From Paenibacillus sp. MAEPY2 (GTDB lineage: Bacteria > Bacillota > Bacilli > Paenibacillales > Paenibacillaceae): a stretch of DNA of 64,000 bases. The stretch lies in assembly GCF_000499205.1 (NCBI RefSeq), contig NZ_AWUK01000032.1, positions 1 to 64,000 on the forward strand, in the 5' to 3' direction. Positions 36,049-44,674 of the stretch are shown here, in pieces. The notes beneath the pieces are model-generated. The model had not been told where the DNA came from, ran no database searches, and was given only the letters and a program-made list of their open reading frames with translations. The position numbers and the translations under genes are program-made. How positions within the stretch are numbered: the first letter of the stretch is position 1; the number at the start of each line of letters is the position of its first letter.

Positions 36049-36062
36049 TGTAAACGTTATCA
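36049..36062. promoter_or_regulatory. cre (CcpA) site
   Basis: TGTAAACGTTATCA matches the Gram-positive cre consensus TGWAANCGNTNWCA at every position. It sits between the possible -10 and the permease start, the position of a repressing site, and implies glucose repression of the locus. Confidence 0.75.
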
Positions 36063-36261
36063 AATGACTTGTTATTCAGACTATACAGCTGCCCTGTTTC
36101 CGGCAACCTTCATTTTTTGCATGGTTACGCAAAGTGGCCCGAAAGCCCTCTATAACGCCATTTCTACTTAGACTTGAACCTATTTTGGCAGTGGAGATTG
36201 CACATTTTTGCAGCATTATCCTTCTTTGCTTCCAAGGTGTTTCCGAGGTAAAACATGAATA

Positions 36262-36290
36262 ACCGGAGTCCCATGAAGCGGGATTCCGGT
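36262..36290 (-). terminator. weak terminator behind the AraC-type regulator
   Basis: ACCGGAATCCC pairs with GGGACTCCGGT on the minus strand; the T-tract (TTATTCATGTTTT) is imperfect, so read-through into the transporter operon is possible. Confidence 0.6.
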
Positions 36291-36315
36291 CAGCGTTGAA
36301 GTCTTATGCACAGGT

Positions 36316-38718
36316 TTATTTACCCAGCCATTGATCCCGATACTGGCTTGGCGTTAAGCCTTCCTGTTTCTTGAAAATCCGATTAAAGTAACTGTGTTGG
36401 TATCCAACAGCGCCTGCGATATCATTGATTTTCATCGTGGTCTCACGCAGCAATTGCTTCGCCGCATCCATTCGTACCCGTGTTAAATAATCAATGAAAT
36501 TCATACCGGATACCTGCTTGAATGCTTTGCTTAATGCGTAAGGAGTCATCTGCTCCACATCTGCACAGCCTTCCAGGGAAAGCTCATTTTGATAATTCTC
36601 ATCGATAAACAACATCGTGCGTTCCACCACCTGCTTCAGCGGCTCCTGGGATCGGATCTCGATCTCCTGTATATAAGGAAGCAATACTTCTCCGGTCATC
36701 CATTTCATCATTTGGGCAGGTTCGCGAATGGTGGACAAGCGCTCATACATGTTGCAGCCCCCGAACAGCTTGTAGGGCGTTACCCCGGTCTGCAGCATCA
36801 TATGCTGAATACTTCCCAGCAATTGAAGCATCATCTGCTGCACCTGGAATTCGGAACTACCTGCTCGGGTGACCTCGATCATAAATTGCTCCAGTACGCG
36901 CTCCGACTCATCCTTCTTCCCAAGCCTGATCGCCTGAAGAATCTCACGTTCCAGCCCCAGTGGATACGAGGCTTCTTCCGTCCTGCGGAAACATTGCTCA
37001 TCCTCCAGATCGAGAATCTGGCTCCCAGCTTCCACGCTTCGATAAGCAACCGCCTGCTCCATCTCTACGAATAATCCCGGCAATTCCTGCAGGGAAGCAG
37101 CCGGACGGCTTACCATCACCGTCACGTTCATTTTCAATGTCTGACCAATAACTTCCACCAGTTCCCGTCCCCATAACAACGCTTGTGACTTTACAGGCTC
37201 GTCCTCGGGAGCAATCACGAGCATGGCTGAAGACAGGTCGTGAAAGTTCATCACGCTAATTTGACTGAAAACATTTTTGGCAACTTCTTCAATAATATTG
37301 ACTGCCGCAAAGGTAACCAGCCCCGTATCCTGGCTCCCAAATCGACCCTGCAGTTGAGCATATCCCGTAAAATACATCTGAAGCAGCAAAAACTGCTGGC
37401 CTTCCACCTCGAAGCCAAGATTCCTCATTCGCTGCTGGAGATCCTGCTCGTTATAGGCATACAGATGCCCTTGCACCAGTTGTAATACAAAACTGTCCCG
37501 CAAGTGGGGCAGCTGCTCCTGCAGTTGCCGATGCGCCGTTAAACTCTGCGAAGTCAACTCGTTCCACTGCTGCTCCAGCAGCTGGAATTCATCCAGCTTG
37601 GTGTCTGGTGTCGCTTCATTCCTGCCCGGCGTCAACAAGTGGAGCATCCTGGCTACGGGAGAGTATATCCTGCGTGAAGCAAACCAGGATAACACCAGCC
37701 CCAGGAGAAGACTGCCTGCGCTCGCAATAACAATAATTTTGGATACAAGCTTCACCGGCGAGGTCACCGATGTCAGCGGAGCTGCAGAGACATACGTCCA
37801 GTCCGAATCAATCCGGCTTAAAGATCCATAGGATACGGAATAGGTCTCATCCTCATATTTGAACAGGAAGGAATGGCTGTCTGCATGCAGGACGACTTCT
37901 TCTTTGAGCTGCTGCTCAAAAGCATGGTCTCCCTTCCCAGCTGCCGGATTCCCGGTAACGAGCGTATTTCCCTCCTGGTCCATGAGAAACGTTAACCCTT
38001 CGTCATAAGGAGTAAGCGTTTTCAATAAGCTGGCGACTTTCTCATTATCCAGCGTAATGATCAGCGCACCGAATGGATTAATGCTTTCTCCCGGAATCTT
38101 ATGTACAAGAACCAGTGCATCACCTGAATCGGTATGCAATATACTATCCTTTGCTTGGACTGCCTGATCGCTGCCCTGGCTCGCAACCCAATCTGTCCAA
38201 TACACATGGTTGCCCATCGTCAGATAGCGATCATAGGCCTCTATTTTCGCATCATCCTTCAACTCGTTATAATCCCGGTTAAACAAAATCGATTTCGGTT
38301 CCTGTAAATATAGCTGTGCGGTTTTGATGAGCGGATGGGAGCCTTGCAACACATAAAGAGTGGTGACAATCTCCTGTGTTTCGTTGAAATAATACACAAA
38401 ATCCAGCGTTCGCAGCGCGTTGCCAAATCTAGGTTCAAAAGCCCAATGGGACAAGGTCATCTCCAGATATGCGAGTTGGTCGTCCACGTTGCGTGCCCGA
38501 TTCTCAATCTGGCTTTGGTGCATCTGATTAAATTCATTTTCCATCCGGCCAACGACCAACTGGTACATCACGATGCCTGTAATCAGTCCGGGAATGCTGG
38601 CAATGAGCAAAATAAGCATTAGACTGTTTCGGTAAAAACGCCCTTTATGCCGTCCTGTCGTGAACCCTGGCCAACGCGTGAGTCTACCGGATAGCCTTAC
38701 CTTCCTAGCTGGTTCCAT
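36316..38718 (-). CDS. membrane-bound AraC-family transcriptional regulator (YesN/YtdP-like)
   Basis: 800 residues. One membrane helix near 33-55, a large extracytoplasmic sensor (Cache-like) to about residue 300, a second helix (AGSLLLGLVLSWFASR), a HAMP-like joint, a long cytoplasmic region and a C-terminal AraC double helix-turn-helix (VGYQHSYFNRIFKKQEGLTPSQYR). Such one-component regulators sense an extracellular oligosaccharide or its binding protein and activate an adjacent ABC-enzyme operon. AGGTGAGC lies before the ATG at 38718. Head gene of the 25.8-38.7 kb pectin locus; a 287-base gap with cre and hairpin separates it from the permeases. No response-regulator or kinase domain is present. 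Confidence 0.92.
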   Translation of the reverse strand: MEPARKVRLSGRLTRWPGFTTGRHKGRFYRNSLMLILLIASIPGLITGIVMYQLVVGRMENEFNQMHQSQIENRARNVDDQLAYLEMTLSHWAFEPRFGNALRTLDFVYYFNETQEIVTTLYVLQGSHPLIKTAQLYLQEPKSILFNRDYNELKDDAKIEAYDRYLTMGNHVYWTDWVASQGSDQAVQAKDSILHTDSGDALVLVHKIPGESINPFGALIITLDNEKVASLLKTLTPYDEGLTFLMDQEGNTLVTGNPAAGKGDHAFEQQLKEEVVLHADSHSFLFKYEDETYSVSYGSLSRIDSDWTYVSAAPLTSVTSPVKLVSKIIVIASAGSLLLGLVLSWFASRRIYSPVARMLHLLTPGRNEATPDTKLDEFQLLEQQWNELTSQSLTAHRQLQEQLPHLRDSFVLQLVQGHLYAYNEQDLQQRMRNLGFEVEGQQFLLLQMYFTGYAQLQGRFGSQDTGLVTFAAVNIIEEVAKNVFSQISVMNFHDLSSAMLVIAPEDEPVKSQALLWGRELVEVIGQTLKMNVTVMVSRPAASLQELPGLFVEMEQAVAYRSVEAGSQILDLEDEQCFRRTEEASYPLGLEREILQAIRLGKKDESERVLEQFMIEVTRAGSSEFQVQQMMLQLLGSIQHMMLQTGVTPYKLFGGCNMYERLSTIREPAQMMKWMTGEVLLPYIQEIEIRSQEPLKQVVERTMLFIDENYQNELSLEGCADVEQMTPYALSKAFKQVSGMNFIDYLTRVRMDAAKQLLRETTMKINDIAGAVGYQHSYFNRIFKKQEGLTPSQYRDQWLGK

Positions 38719-38946
38719 CAGCGCTCACCTGCCTGCTTGCGTATGGTCTGACTGTCATGGGAACTCCCTCAACTCCCCTGCAAAATACATCTGAGAATAT
38801 ATGGATGAAATCCGTTTCTTGTATTATACGCATAATTTCCAGGGGAATGAAACGGTACGTAGCAGATCATTTTTTAACCAATGTTTTATTAACACATCAA
38901 AATGGATTACAATAAGGTAAAGCAAAACATGAAGGAGGCCCTTTTA

Positions 38947-40302
38947 ATGAAGGAACAAGCTTATTTTCAAGAAAATAGAGAGAAACACCTGGCAGAATTG
39001 AATGAATGGTTATCCATTCCAAGTATTTCAGCCATTTCAGCGCATAAAGAGGACATTAACCGTGCGGCACAATGGGCTGCGGATGCACTCACACGTGCAG
39101 GCATGGAAAATGTAGAGGTTATTCCAACGGCGGGACATCCGATTGTCTATGCAGACCACCTGCATGCACCCGGCAAACCAACCGCACTGATCTATGGGCA
39201 CTATGATGTACAGCCTGTCGATCCGCTAAACCTGTGGGATACACCTCCATTCGAACCTACCGTGCGGGACGGCAAACTGTTTGCACGTGGTGCCACGGAT
39301 GACAAAGGACAAATCTTCATACATATTAAGGCGGTTGAAGCTCTGCTTGCCGAAAACAAGGAACTTCCCGTGAATGTAAAATTCTGCATCGAAGGGGAAG
39401 AAGAAATCTCCAGCCCGAACCTGCCGATCTATCTGAATGACAATACGGACAAGCTGCGTGCAGATATGATACTGATCTCGGATACGTCCCTGCTCGAAAA
39501 AGGAAAACCGGCGATCTCCACGGGTCTGCGTGGCCTTTGCTCGCTCGAAGTGGATCTGAACACAGCCAATACGGACCTGCACTCCGGTTCATTCGGAGGC
39601 GGTGTACCGAACGCACTGCACGCATTGGTATCCCTGCTCGCTTCGCTGCATGATGAGCAAGGTCGCGTAAGTGTTGATGGTTTCTATGATGGTGTTCTGC
39701 CACTTTCTCCTGAGATGAGAGAAGAATTCGTGAAGCAGGGCTTCAATGAAGAACAGCTTCGTCAAGACCTGGGACTGGAGCAATTGTACGGGGAAGAAGG
39801 CTACTCATTCGTGGAACGTGTTGGCGCACGTCCAACGCTGGAACTGAATGGGGTATGGGGCGGTTTCCAAGGGGAAGGCACCAAAACCGTTATTCCGAAG
39901 GAAGCTCATGCCAAAATCACATGCCGCCTTGTTGCGGACCAAGATCCACAACATGTGCTGGATCGTATCGAAGCACATCTGCGCGCTCACCTTCAGCCAG
40001 GGGCGACGCTGCAGGTGAAGCAGATTGAGAAAGCCTTTGCGTTCAATACCGATCCTTCCGATCCGGTAATGCAAAAAGCAGCCGATGCGTATGAGCAAGT
40101 GTACGGCGTTCGTGCTCTGTTTACGAAAGACGGCGGCTCCATTCCGATCGTGGAGAAACTTTCACGCGTGCTCGGTATTCCGGCTGTCATGATGGGCTTC
40201 GGTTTGCCAGATGAGAATCTGCATGCACCGAATGAGCATTTCAACCTGGAGAACTTTGATAAAGGGTTGTTGACGATTGTTCAGTTTATGAAGAGTTTGT
40301 AA
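38947..40302 (+). CDS. M20-family dipeptidase (metallopeptidase)
   Basis: 451 residues. A zinc exopeptidase of the M20 dipeptidase/CNDP-like branch. Metal-binding and catalytic elements: ALIYGHYDVQPVD (His and Asp ligands), ARGATDDKGQ, CIEGEEEISSPN (catalytic and bridging Glu), DTSLLEKG and a C-terminal GLPDENLHAPNEHFNLE with the last His ligand; a dimerisation domain (~180-340) is inserted. Cytoplasmic. AAGGAGG lies nine bases before the ATG at 38947; the open frame from 38902 is not used. Its last codons and TAA lie inside the left terminal inverted repeat of the 271-bp element downstream, so the element supplies the stop codon. Confidence 0.92.
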   Translation: MKEQAYFQENREKHLAELNEWLSIPSISAISAHKEDINRAAQWAADALTRAGMENVEVIPTAGHPIVYADHLHAPGKPTALIYGHYDVQPVDPLNLWDTPPFEPTVRDGKLFARGATDDKGQIFIHIKAVEALLAENKELPVNVKFCIEGEEEISSPNLPIYLNDNTDKLRADMILISDTSLLEKGKPAISTGLRGLCSLEVDLNTANTDLHSGSFGGGVPNALHALVSLLASLHDEQGRVSVDGFYDGVLPLSPEMREEFVKQGFNEEQLRQDLGLEQLYGEEGYSFVERVGARPTLELNGVWGGFQGEGTKTVIPKEAHAKITCRLVADQDPQHVLDRIEAHLRAHLQPGATLQVKQIEKAFAFNTDPSDPVMQKAADAYEQVYGVRALFTKDGGSIPIVEKLSRVLGIPAVMMGFGLPDENLHAPNEHFNLENFDKGLLTIVQFMKSL

Positions 40303-40566
40303 AGTAGAGTTCATGTGAAAAATAAGTGCTGGAAAGCGTGCTGAGTGGCCGTTCCGGTGCCGAATCGTTCTTTCGATCGCTGTTATCCCCGGATTTCTTT
40401 GATTCCCTTTTGAAAAGGTGAAATCCGGGTATAGCATATGCTTCCGAAGTAGCTTTCTTGCAGAAAGCTTTTAGGCGAACGCTTCGCTTCTACAGAATCG
40501 ATTTCGTCCCCTGCACTACTTTGCAGCTTTTCCATAACTTATTTTACGATTGAACTACTTTACAAA
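40296..40566. mobile_element. MITE-like element with ~40-bp terminal inverted repeats
   Basis: The left end (40296 on) and the inverted right end (back from 40566) share TTTGTAAAGT, AGTTCA, AAAATAAGT and TGGAAA, about 32 of 38 aligned bases with one 2-base gap. Inside are further perfect hairpins: CCCGGATTTC (40388-40397) with GAAATCCGGG (40420-40429), and AGCTTTC/GAAAGCT (40451-40469). There is no coding capacity. A target duplication is not evident. It could be a transposon-derived MITE or another repetitive intergenic hairpin; copies elsewhere cannot be checked here. Confidence 0.6.
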
Positions 40567-40593
40567 TGATGGGTAGTAGGTAGGTATATAAAT

Positions 40594-40634
40594 AGGGGTG
40601 TGCCGTCCATATTCAAGACGGCACACCCCTTTTG
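40594..40634. terminator. bidirectional terminator
   Basis: A perfect 14-bp stem AGGGGTGTGCCGTC with GACGGCACACCCCT (40617-40630), followed by TTTTG on the + strand. It ends the dipeptidase transcript beyond the element and the convergent gene at 40690. Confidence 0.9.
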
Positions 40635-40689
40635 TAATTGGTAGATCTAAAAACAATACCTTCCGGTAAAGATACTTGTCATCCTCCAC

Positions 40690-41061
40690 CTATGAGCGGA
40701 AGGTTGTGAAATTTAACATATGCACAAGCTGCATCATGTGCGTGATTTCCTGCTGGACTTCGGTAGTATCCGTACCTGCCATCGCCAGATTGGCCCGCAG
40801 CGTTCTGCGGGTGTTCAGCATTCCGTCGATTAATTTCATAACCGTGTTGCGTCCACGATGATCGACAATCATGTACTTTTTACGTGCATCCAGCTCCACC
40901 CATACGATATTGCTAAATGAGGTGAACAGGTGTCTGCGATACTGCTCCATATCGGTCTCATTGTAGTGCTCACCATAAAAGGCATAATATCCGTGTACGT
41001 GCAGCTTTTCCGCCAGCTCTGTGATGAACGGGTCGAATTCGAGCATAGCGTTACGTTCCAT
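40690..41061 (-). CDS. hypothetical protein, 123 residues
   Basis: Family not recognised. A soluble protein with an alpha/beta look, no signal peptide, containing HVHGYYAFYGEHYNETD and VWVELDARKKYMIVDHRG. The pattern of a short strand ending in KKYMIVDHRGRN followed by helices suggests a small ligand-binding or regulatory fold. GGAGGCG lies before the ATG at 41061. It is a single gene, ends near the terminator at 40594-40634 and precedes no obvious partner; nagA lies upstream in the same direction with ~115 bases between. Confidence 0.75.
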   Translation of the reverse strand: MERNAMLEFDPFITELAEKLHVHGYYAFYGEHYNETDMEQYRRHLFTSFSNIVWVELDARKKYMIVDHRGRNTVMKLIDGMLNTRRTLRANLAMAGTDTTEVQQEITHMMQLVHMLNFTTFRS

Positions 41062-41175
41062 GTTTCACGCCTCCGTAATGCGTGATCCGCAGATCCCGGC
41101 TTTTTTGAGATCTATTTTAACACATTACGCAAGCTATTGCCTGTTGAGGCACACAACAACTCTACAGATGTAGAA

Positions 41176-42390
41176 TTAACCGCCGATTCGTCTTCCCTTC
41201 ACCCACACTTCCTCAATTTTCAAATCACCATTCAGCAAAACGACGTCCGCCTGTTTGCCTTTAGCAAAGGAACCCGTTCGGTGATCAATGCCGAGCAGAC
41301 GTGCTGGAGTCAGGCTGGCTGCACGTGAAGCTGCATTCAGACTCATACCTACTTCCTGTACCAGATAGCGGAAACCACGAATCATCGTGAGCGTGCTTCC
41401 TGCCAGTGCACCGCCATCTTTCAATCTGGCTACGCCTTCCTTAACAATTACAGGCAGGTCGCCAATTTTGTATTCCCCATCCTCCAGCCCGGCAGCAGAC
41501 ATGGCATCCGTAATTAGCACGATTTGATCGGTAGCTTGCTTCAATTGTGCGATGAGTGAGATTGCCGCTGGATGCACATGAATACCGTCTGCAATGACCT
41601 CTGCACTAATCCGGGGATCACTGAGCACCGCTCCGGCAGCCCCGGGATTCCGGTGATGCAGCGGTGTCATCGCATTGAATGTATGCACTGCATGATGCAG
41701 TCCGGCTTCAACAGCCCGCTCTACTTCTTCATAAGTTGCATCCGTATGTCCTAATGCCGCCGTAATTCGCTGCTCGCGCAGCCACGAAATGACTTCCAGC
41801 GCTCCCTCACGTTCTGGCGCCAGTGTGACTTGACGAATCAGGCCCGGATATTGTTTTTCCCACGCCTCAAGCCAAGACACATTAGGCAATACGATATGAT
41901 CTGGGTTTTGTGCGCCAGGCCATTTGGGACTGAAAAAGGGACCCTCCAGATGTACACCTTCCAGCTGTGCATAAAGCATTTCACCGGAACGGTAGCTGTC
42001 CACTTCAGACAATACCCGATCCAGGCTATCTTTGGGCGCTGTCATGGACGTAGCCAGCATTGCAGTGGTCCCCTGTGTGCTGTGGAATGAAGTGATCTTA
42101 TCCAACACTTCCTTACTCGCGTCCATGAAGTCCTCTCCGTTACCACCATGTACATGGATATCTATAAACCCAGGGACAATGACACCATGCTTGGAAACAG
42201 GTACAGATAAGGCTTCACGACGAATCTTTTCTGTTAGTCCCTCGGGTGCACCAGCATATAGGATTTTCCCTTCTGTCCAGACGAGTACACCATCCTCCAT
42301 TACACCATCAGGCAATACGAGTTTGCCTCGAAGAAGGGAAATGGTTTTTTCACTCTCTTGCTCCTGGTTTTCCATAGGTTCTACGTTCAT
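41176..42390 (-). CDS. nagA: N-acetylglucosamine-6-phosphate deacetylase
   Basis: Removes acetate from GlcNAc-6-phosphate, giving glucosamine-6-phosphate for NagB. 404 residues. Amidohydrolase motifs: PGFIDIHVHGGNGEDFMD, LEGVHLEGPFFSP (metal-binding Glu), ALGHTDATYEE, HAVHTFNAM, TDAMSAAG and the closing GKQADVVLLNGD. GGGAGG lies seven bases before the ATG at 42390, and this start overlaps the nagB stop by four bases (ATGA); the frame open to 42465 would overlap nagB far more. Third gene of the operon regulator-nagB-nagA. A 14-bp palindrome (41161-41174) sits just after the stop codon. Confidence 0.96.
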   Translation of the reverse strand: MNVEPMENQEQESEKTISLLRGKLVLPDGVMEDGVLVWTEGKILYAGAPEGLTEKIRREALSVPVSKHGVIVPGFIDIHVHGGNGEDFMDASKEVLDKITSFHSTQGTTAMLATSMTAPKDSLDRVLSEVDSYRSGEMLYAQLEGVHLEGPFFSPKWPGAQNPDHIVLPNVSWLEAWEKQYPGLIRQVTLAPEREGALEVISWLREQRITAALGHTDATYEEVERAVEAGLHHAVHTFNAMTPLHHRNPGAAGAVLSDPRISAEVIADGIHVHPAAISLIAQLKQATDQIVLITDAMSAAGLEDGEYKIGDLPVIVKEGVARLKDGGALAGSTLTMIRGFRYLVQEVGMSLNAASRAASLTPARLLGIDHRTGSFAKGKQADVVLLNGDLKIEEVWVKGRRIGG

Positions 42391-43115
42391 TTCACCAACC
42401 TCCCAGCAGCACGGTCCAGCAATACGACCACATTGGGATGACATTGCAGCAGCGAAGCGGGACATTGTGTCGTAATCGGCCCCATAAAGGCTTCACGAAT
42501 AATTTCGGCTTTCTCCTCACCACGAGCGATCAGCAGAATTTGTTTGGCTTTTAGAATCGTACCTACTCCCATCGTAATGGCCTGAGTCGGAACTTCATCA
42601 ATGCTATTAAAAAAGCGGGCGTTTGCTTTTCTTGTCTCTTCTTTGAGATCCACCACATGTGTCCGCCCTGTCAGCTCGGTTCCAGGTTCATTGAAGCCAA
42701 TATGACCATTATGTCCGATTCCCAACAGCTGCAGGTCTACAGGGCCGCGATCATCAATCCGTTGTTCATAGGAAACACATTCTTGGCCCAAATCCGAAGC
42801 CTGCCCATCCGGCACATGCGTTCTGGCAAGATCAATATCAATATGGGAAAACAATTGTTCATTCATAAAGCTGCGGTAACTTTCGCGATGATCTACAGGG
42901 AGACCGACATATTCATCCAAATTGAAGGACGATGCCTGCGCAAAGCTGACCAGACCTTTCTGATACAAAGCAATAAGCGATTTATAGATACCCACAGGAG
43001 AACTTCCAGTCGCAAGTCCCAGTACAGCCCGGGGTTTCGTCTGCAGCAGGCTGGCAATCACACCTGCACCCGTTGCGTTCAAATCTTCCTCATTTTCAAA
43101 AATACGTATATTCAT
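42387..43115 (-). CDS. nagB: glucosamine-6-phosphate deaminase
   Basis: Converts glucosamine-6-phosphate to fructose-6-phosphate and ammonia, linking amino-sugar use to glycolysis. 242 residues. Family marks: LGLATGSSPVGIY (phosphate loop), FNLDEYVGLP with catalytic Asp, IGHNGHIGFNEPG (catalytic His and general base), and a C-terminal segment CPASLLQCHPNVVVLLD. ATG at 43115 (MNIRIFENEED); the ribosome-binding site GGAGGT is formed by the last codons of the upstream regulator. The frame open to 43208 is not used. Coupled to nagA by ATGA overlap. Confidence 0.96.
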   Translation of the reverse strand: MNIRIFENEEDLNATGAGVIASLLQTKPRAVLGLATGSSPVGIYKSLIALYQKGLVSFAQASSFNLDEYVGLPVDHRESYRSFMNEQLFSHIDIDLARTHVPDGQASDLGQECVSYEQRIDDRGPVDLQLLGIGHNGHIGFNEPGTELTGRTHVVDLKEETRKANARFFNSIDEVPTQAITMGVGTILKAKQILLIARGEEKAEIIREAFMGPITTQCPASLLQCHPNVVVLLDRAAGRLVK

Positions 43116-43119
43116 CTTC

Positions 43120-43983
43120 TTAGGCACCTCCGTTATGTTGAACTCGATAAGACTGTACATTGTGATACGATTGTTCCAATTTGGGGATAAAACGATCAAA
43201 GTCTGCACTCACCATGCCCGTGAACAAAATATCAACGACATGCAGCAGTGCTATACGTGAAGCCATATCTCCCCGCCTCATGCCTTCTTCCAGTGAAGAA
43301 GTAAACAGCGGAATATCCGACACCCCCGCAAGCTTGTTATTCCCATAGGAAGTTAGCGAAATCGTTGAAGCTCCAGCCTGTTTGGCACAATGCAAAGCAT
43401 CGATCGTCTCCGGTGTTTCACCCGAATAGGATACTGCCATCGCCACATCTCCCTCACTCAGTGAAGAGGCCGACGTAATTTGCATATGTGAATCCGAGAA
43501 GGCGGTACAGCTTTTGCCGATCCGCACAAGTTTCTGGTAAAAATCCTGCGTAACAATGGAAGAGGTTGCGACACCGTAGAGATCAATGCGACGTGCATGA
43601 CATAACAGCTGAACCGCATGCTCCAGCCTGCCCAAATCCAGCAAACGGGTAGTATCCGCAATGGAGGCCAGATGATTGGCTTCAATGGCTTCCACAATTT
43701 TGGATAATGGATTGCCCGCCACGATATCCTGATATGCTGTTTCATTGGTGGAATGAGACAATTCTGCGGCAAGCTTCATTTTGAAATCGGGAAAACCTTT
43801 GAAATGGAATGATTTGCAAAAGCGGGTTACCGTAGCCGCACTCGTTCCGCTTTGCTGCGCAAGATGATTAATGGTCCAGCCAGGAATATCGGAAGGAGAC
43901 TGTAAAATCACCTCTGCAATTCGTCGTTCCTGAGACGGAAGGTCATTCAGTTCTTGCTGCAACGCATGTAGTATGGCTGCCAT
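43120..43983 (-). CDS. MurR/RpiR family transcriptional regulator
   Basis: 287 residues. An N-terminal RpiR-type helix-turn-helix (~1-77; TINHLAQQSGTSAATVTRFC) and a C-terminal SIS sugar-isomerase-like sensor domain (ATSSIVTQDFYQKLVRIG, AVSYSGETPETIDAL) that binds a phosphosugar, here most likely GlcNAc-6-phosphate or glucosamine-6-phosphate because nagB and nagA follow. AAGGAG lies before the ATG at 43983. Its last codons encode the ribosome-binding site for nagB four bases later. A pair of 24-bp direct repeats upstream of its start suggests autoregulation of the whole operon. Confidence 0.92.
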   Translation of the reverse strand: MAAILHALQQELNDLPSQERRIAEVILQSPSDIPGWTINHLAQQSGTSAATVTRFCKSFHFKGFPDFKMKLAAELSHSTNETAYQDIVAGNPLSKIVEAIEANHLASIADTTRLLDLGRLEHAVQLLCHARRIDLYGVATSSIVTQDFYQKLVRIGKSCTAFSDSHMQITSASSLSEGDVAMAVSYSGETPETIDALHCAKQAGASTISLTSYGNNKLAGVSDIPLFTSSLEEGMRRGDMASRIALLHVVDILFTGMVSADFDRFIPKLEQSYHNVQSYRVQHNGGA

Positions 43984-43999
43984 GAGTACTCCTTTTTTT

Positions 44000-44056
44000 G
44001 AAAATTATTTTTATAAATTCATTATAAATAAAGAAAATCATTTTTATATTTTCATT
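44000..44056. promoter_or_regulatory. duplicated 24-bp operator-like repeats
   Basis: Two direct repeats at 44000-44023 and 44033-44056, 33 bases apart, match at 21 of 24 positions (consensus GAAAATnATTTTTATAnnTTC). Each contains inverted GAAAAT/ATTTTC halves. They overlap a TATAAT on the minus strand just upstream of the RpiR-type regulator gene, the expected place for its operators. Local AT-richness lowers certainty. Confidence 0.55.
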
Positions 44057-44109
44057 TTAATCAATACGTTGCCGCAAATCAAGAGGATTCTCACCATAAA
44101 ATCACAAAC

Positions 44110-44158
44110 AAAAAAGTCTTTCCCCATTCTTCATGATGAAGAATAGAAAAAGACTTTC
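44110..44158 (-). terminator. terminator of gerE
   Basis: AAAGTCTTTTTC pairs with GGAAAGACTTT around an inner ATTCTTCAT/ATGAAGAAT hairpin, ending in TTTTTTG on the minus strand, ~32 bases after the gerE stop. Confidence 0.85.
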
Positions 44159-44189
44159 ATGCTGCTTCAATCAACTGTGCAGTATCGCG

Positions 44190-44414
44190 TCAGATCTTCA
44201 GTTCTCCGAGCTTAATCAGCTCTACAACTGCTTGCGAACGACCCTTAACATTGAGTTTTTGCATCACATTCGAAATATGGTTACGCACCGTTTTCTCGCT
44301 GATGAATAACTGCCCTGCGATGTCACGCGTTGTTTTGTCCTGAACCAGTAATTCGAATACTTCGCGTTCACGGTGGGTCAACAGAAATTTGCTTTTATGA
44401 TCGATACCCTTCAA
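44190..44414 (-). CDS. gerE: spore germination/coat transcriptional regulator GerE
   Basis: A DNA-binding protein of 74 residues, exactly the length of B. subtilis GerE, consisting of only a LuxR-type helix-turn-helix (LTHREREVFELLVQDKTT, ISEKTVRNHISNVMQKL, GRSQAVVELIKLGEL). It acts in the late mother cell with sigma-K and controls coat and crust genes. The ATG at 44414 follows GGAGGGG. Upstream near 44490-44510 on the minus strand is a CATAAGATG that resembles a sigma-K -10, which would fit but is weak. The presence of CgeB-type genes ~18 kb away is of interest because cge genes are GerE targets in Bacillus. Confidence 0.97.
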   Translation of the reverse strand: MKGIDHKSKFLLTHREREVFELLVQDKTTRDIAGQLFISEKTVRNHISNVMQKLNVKGRSQAVVELIKLGELKI

Positions 44415-44610
44415 TGTTCACCCCTCCTTGCTCGGGTTGTGTTGGTGTAACAAGGTTAAGGGGATACAGTCAACTCATCTTATGTAAGGTCAAGGGCGTT
44501 GGTTCAGTTTTATCAAAAAAATGGGCAGTAAATTGGGGTTTTAAGAATAAGCTCAGTCTTATATAAGCATTCTATTTCATTTTCTTAAAAACGTTATTCT
44601 CACTCAGAAA

Positions 44611-44658
44611 CAAGCATGCCTTTGCTGCTGATGTAACCATCTGCGCAAAGGCAACTTG
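44611..44658 (-). terminator. terminator of the YhcN-type lipoprotein gene
   Basis: CAAGTTGCCTTTG and CAAAGGCATGCTTG arms on the minus strand with GTTTCT downstream; short T-tract, so moderate strength. Confidence 0.65.
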
Positions 44659-44674
44659 TTCTTCTGACTATTGG

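Noticed and set aside
40296-40566. Complete insertion sequence
   Set aside because: No open reading frame of useful length lies between the inverted repeats, so at most it is a non-autonomous element.
41161-41174. 14-bp palindrome TCTACAGATGTAGA behind nagA
   Set aside because: Too short and without a T-run to be called a terminator; no regulator with this site is known to me.
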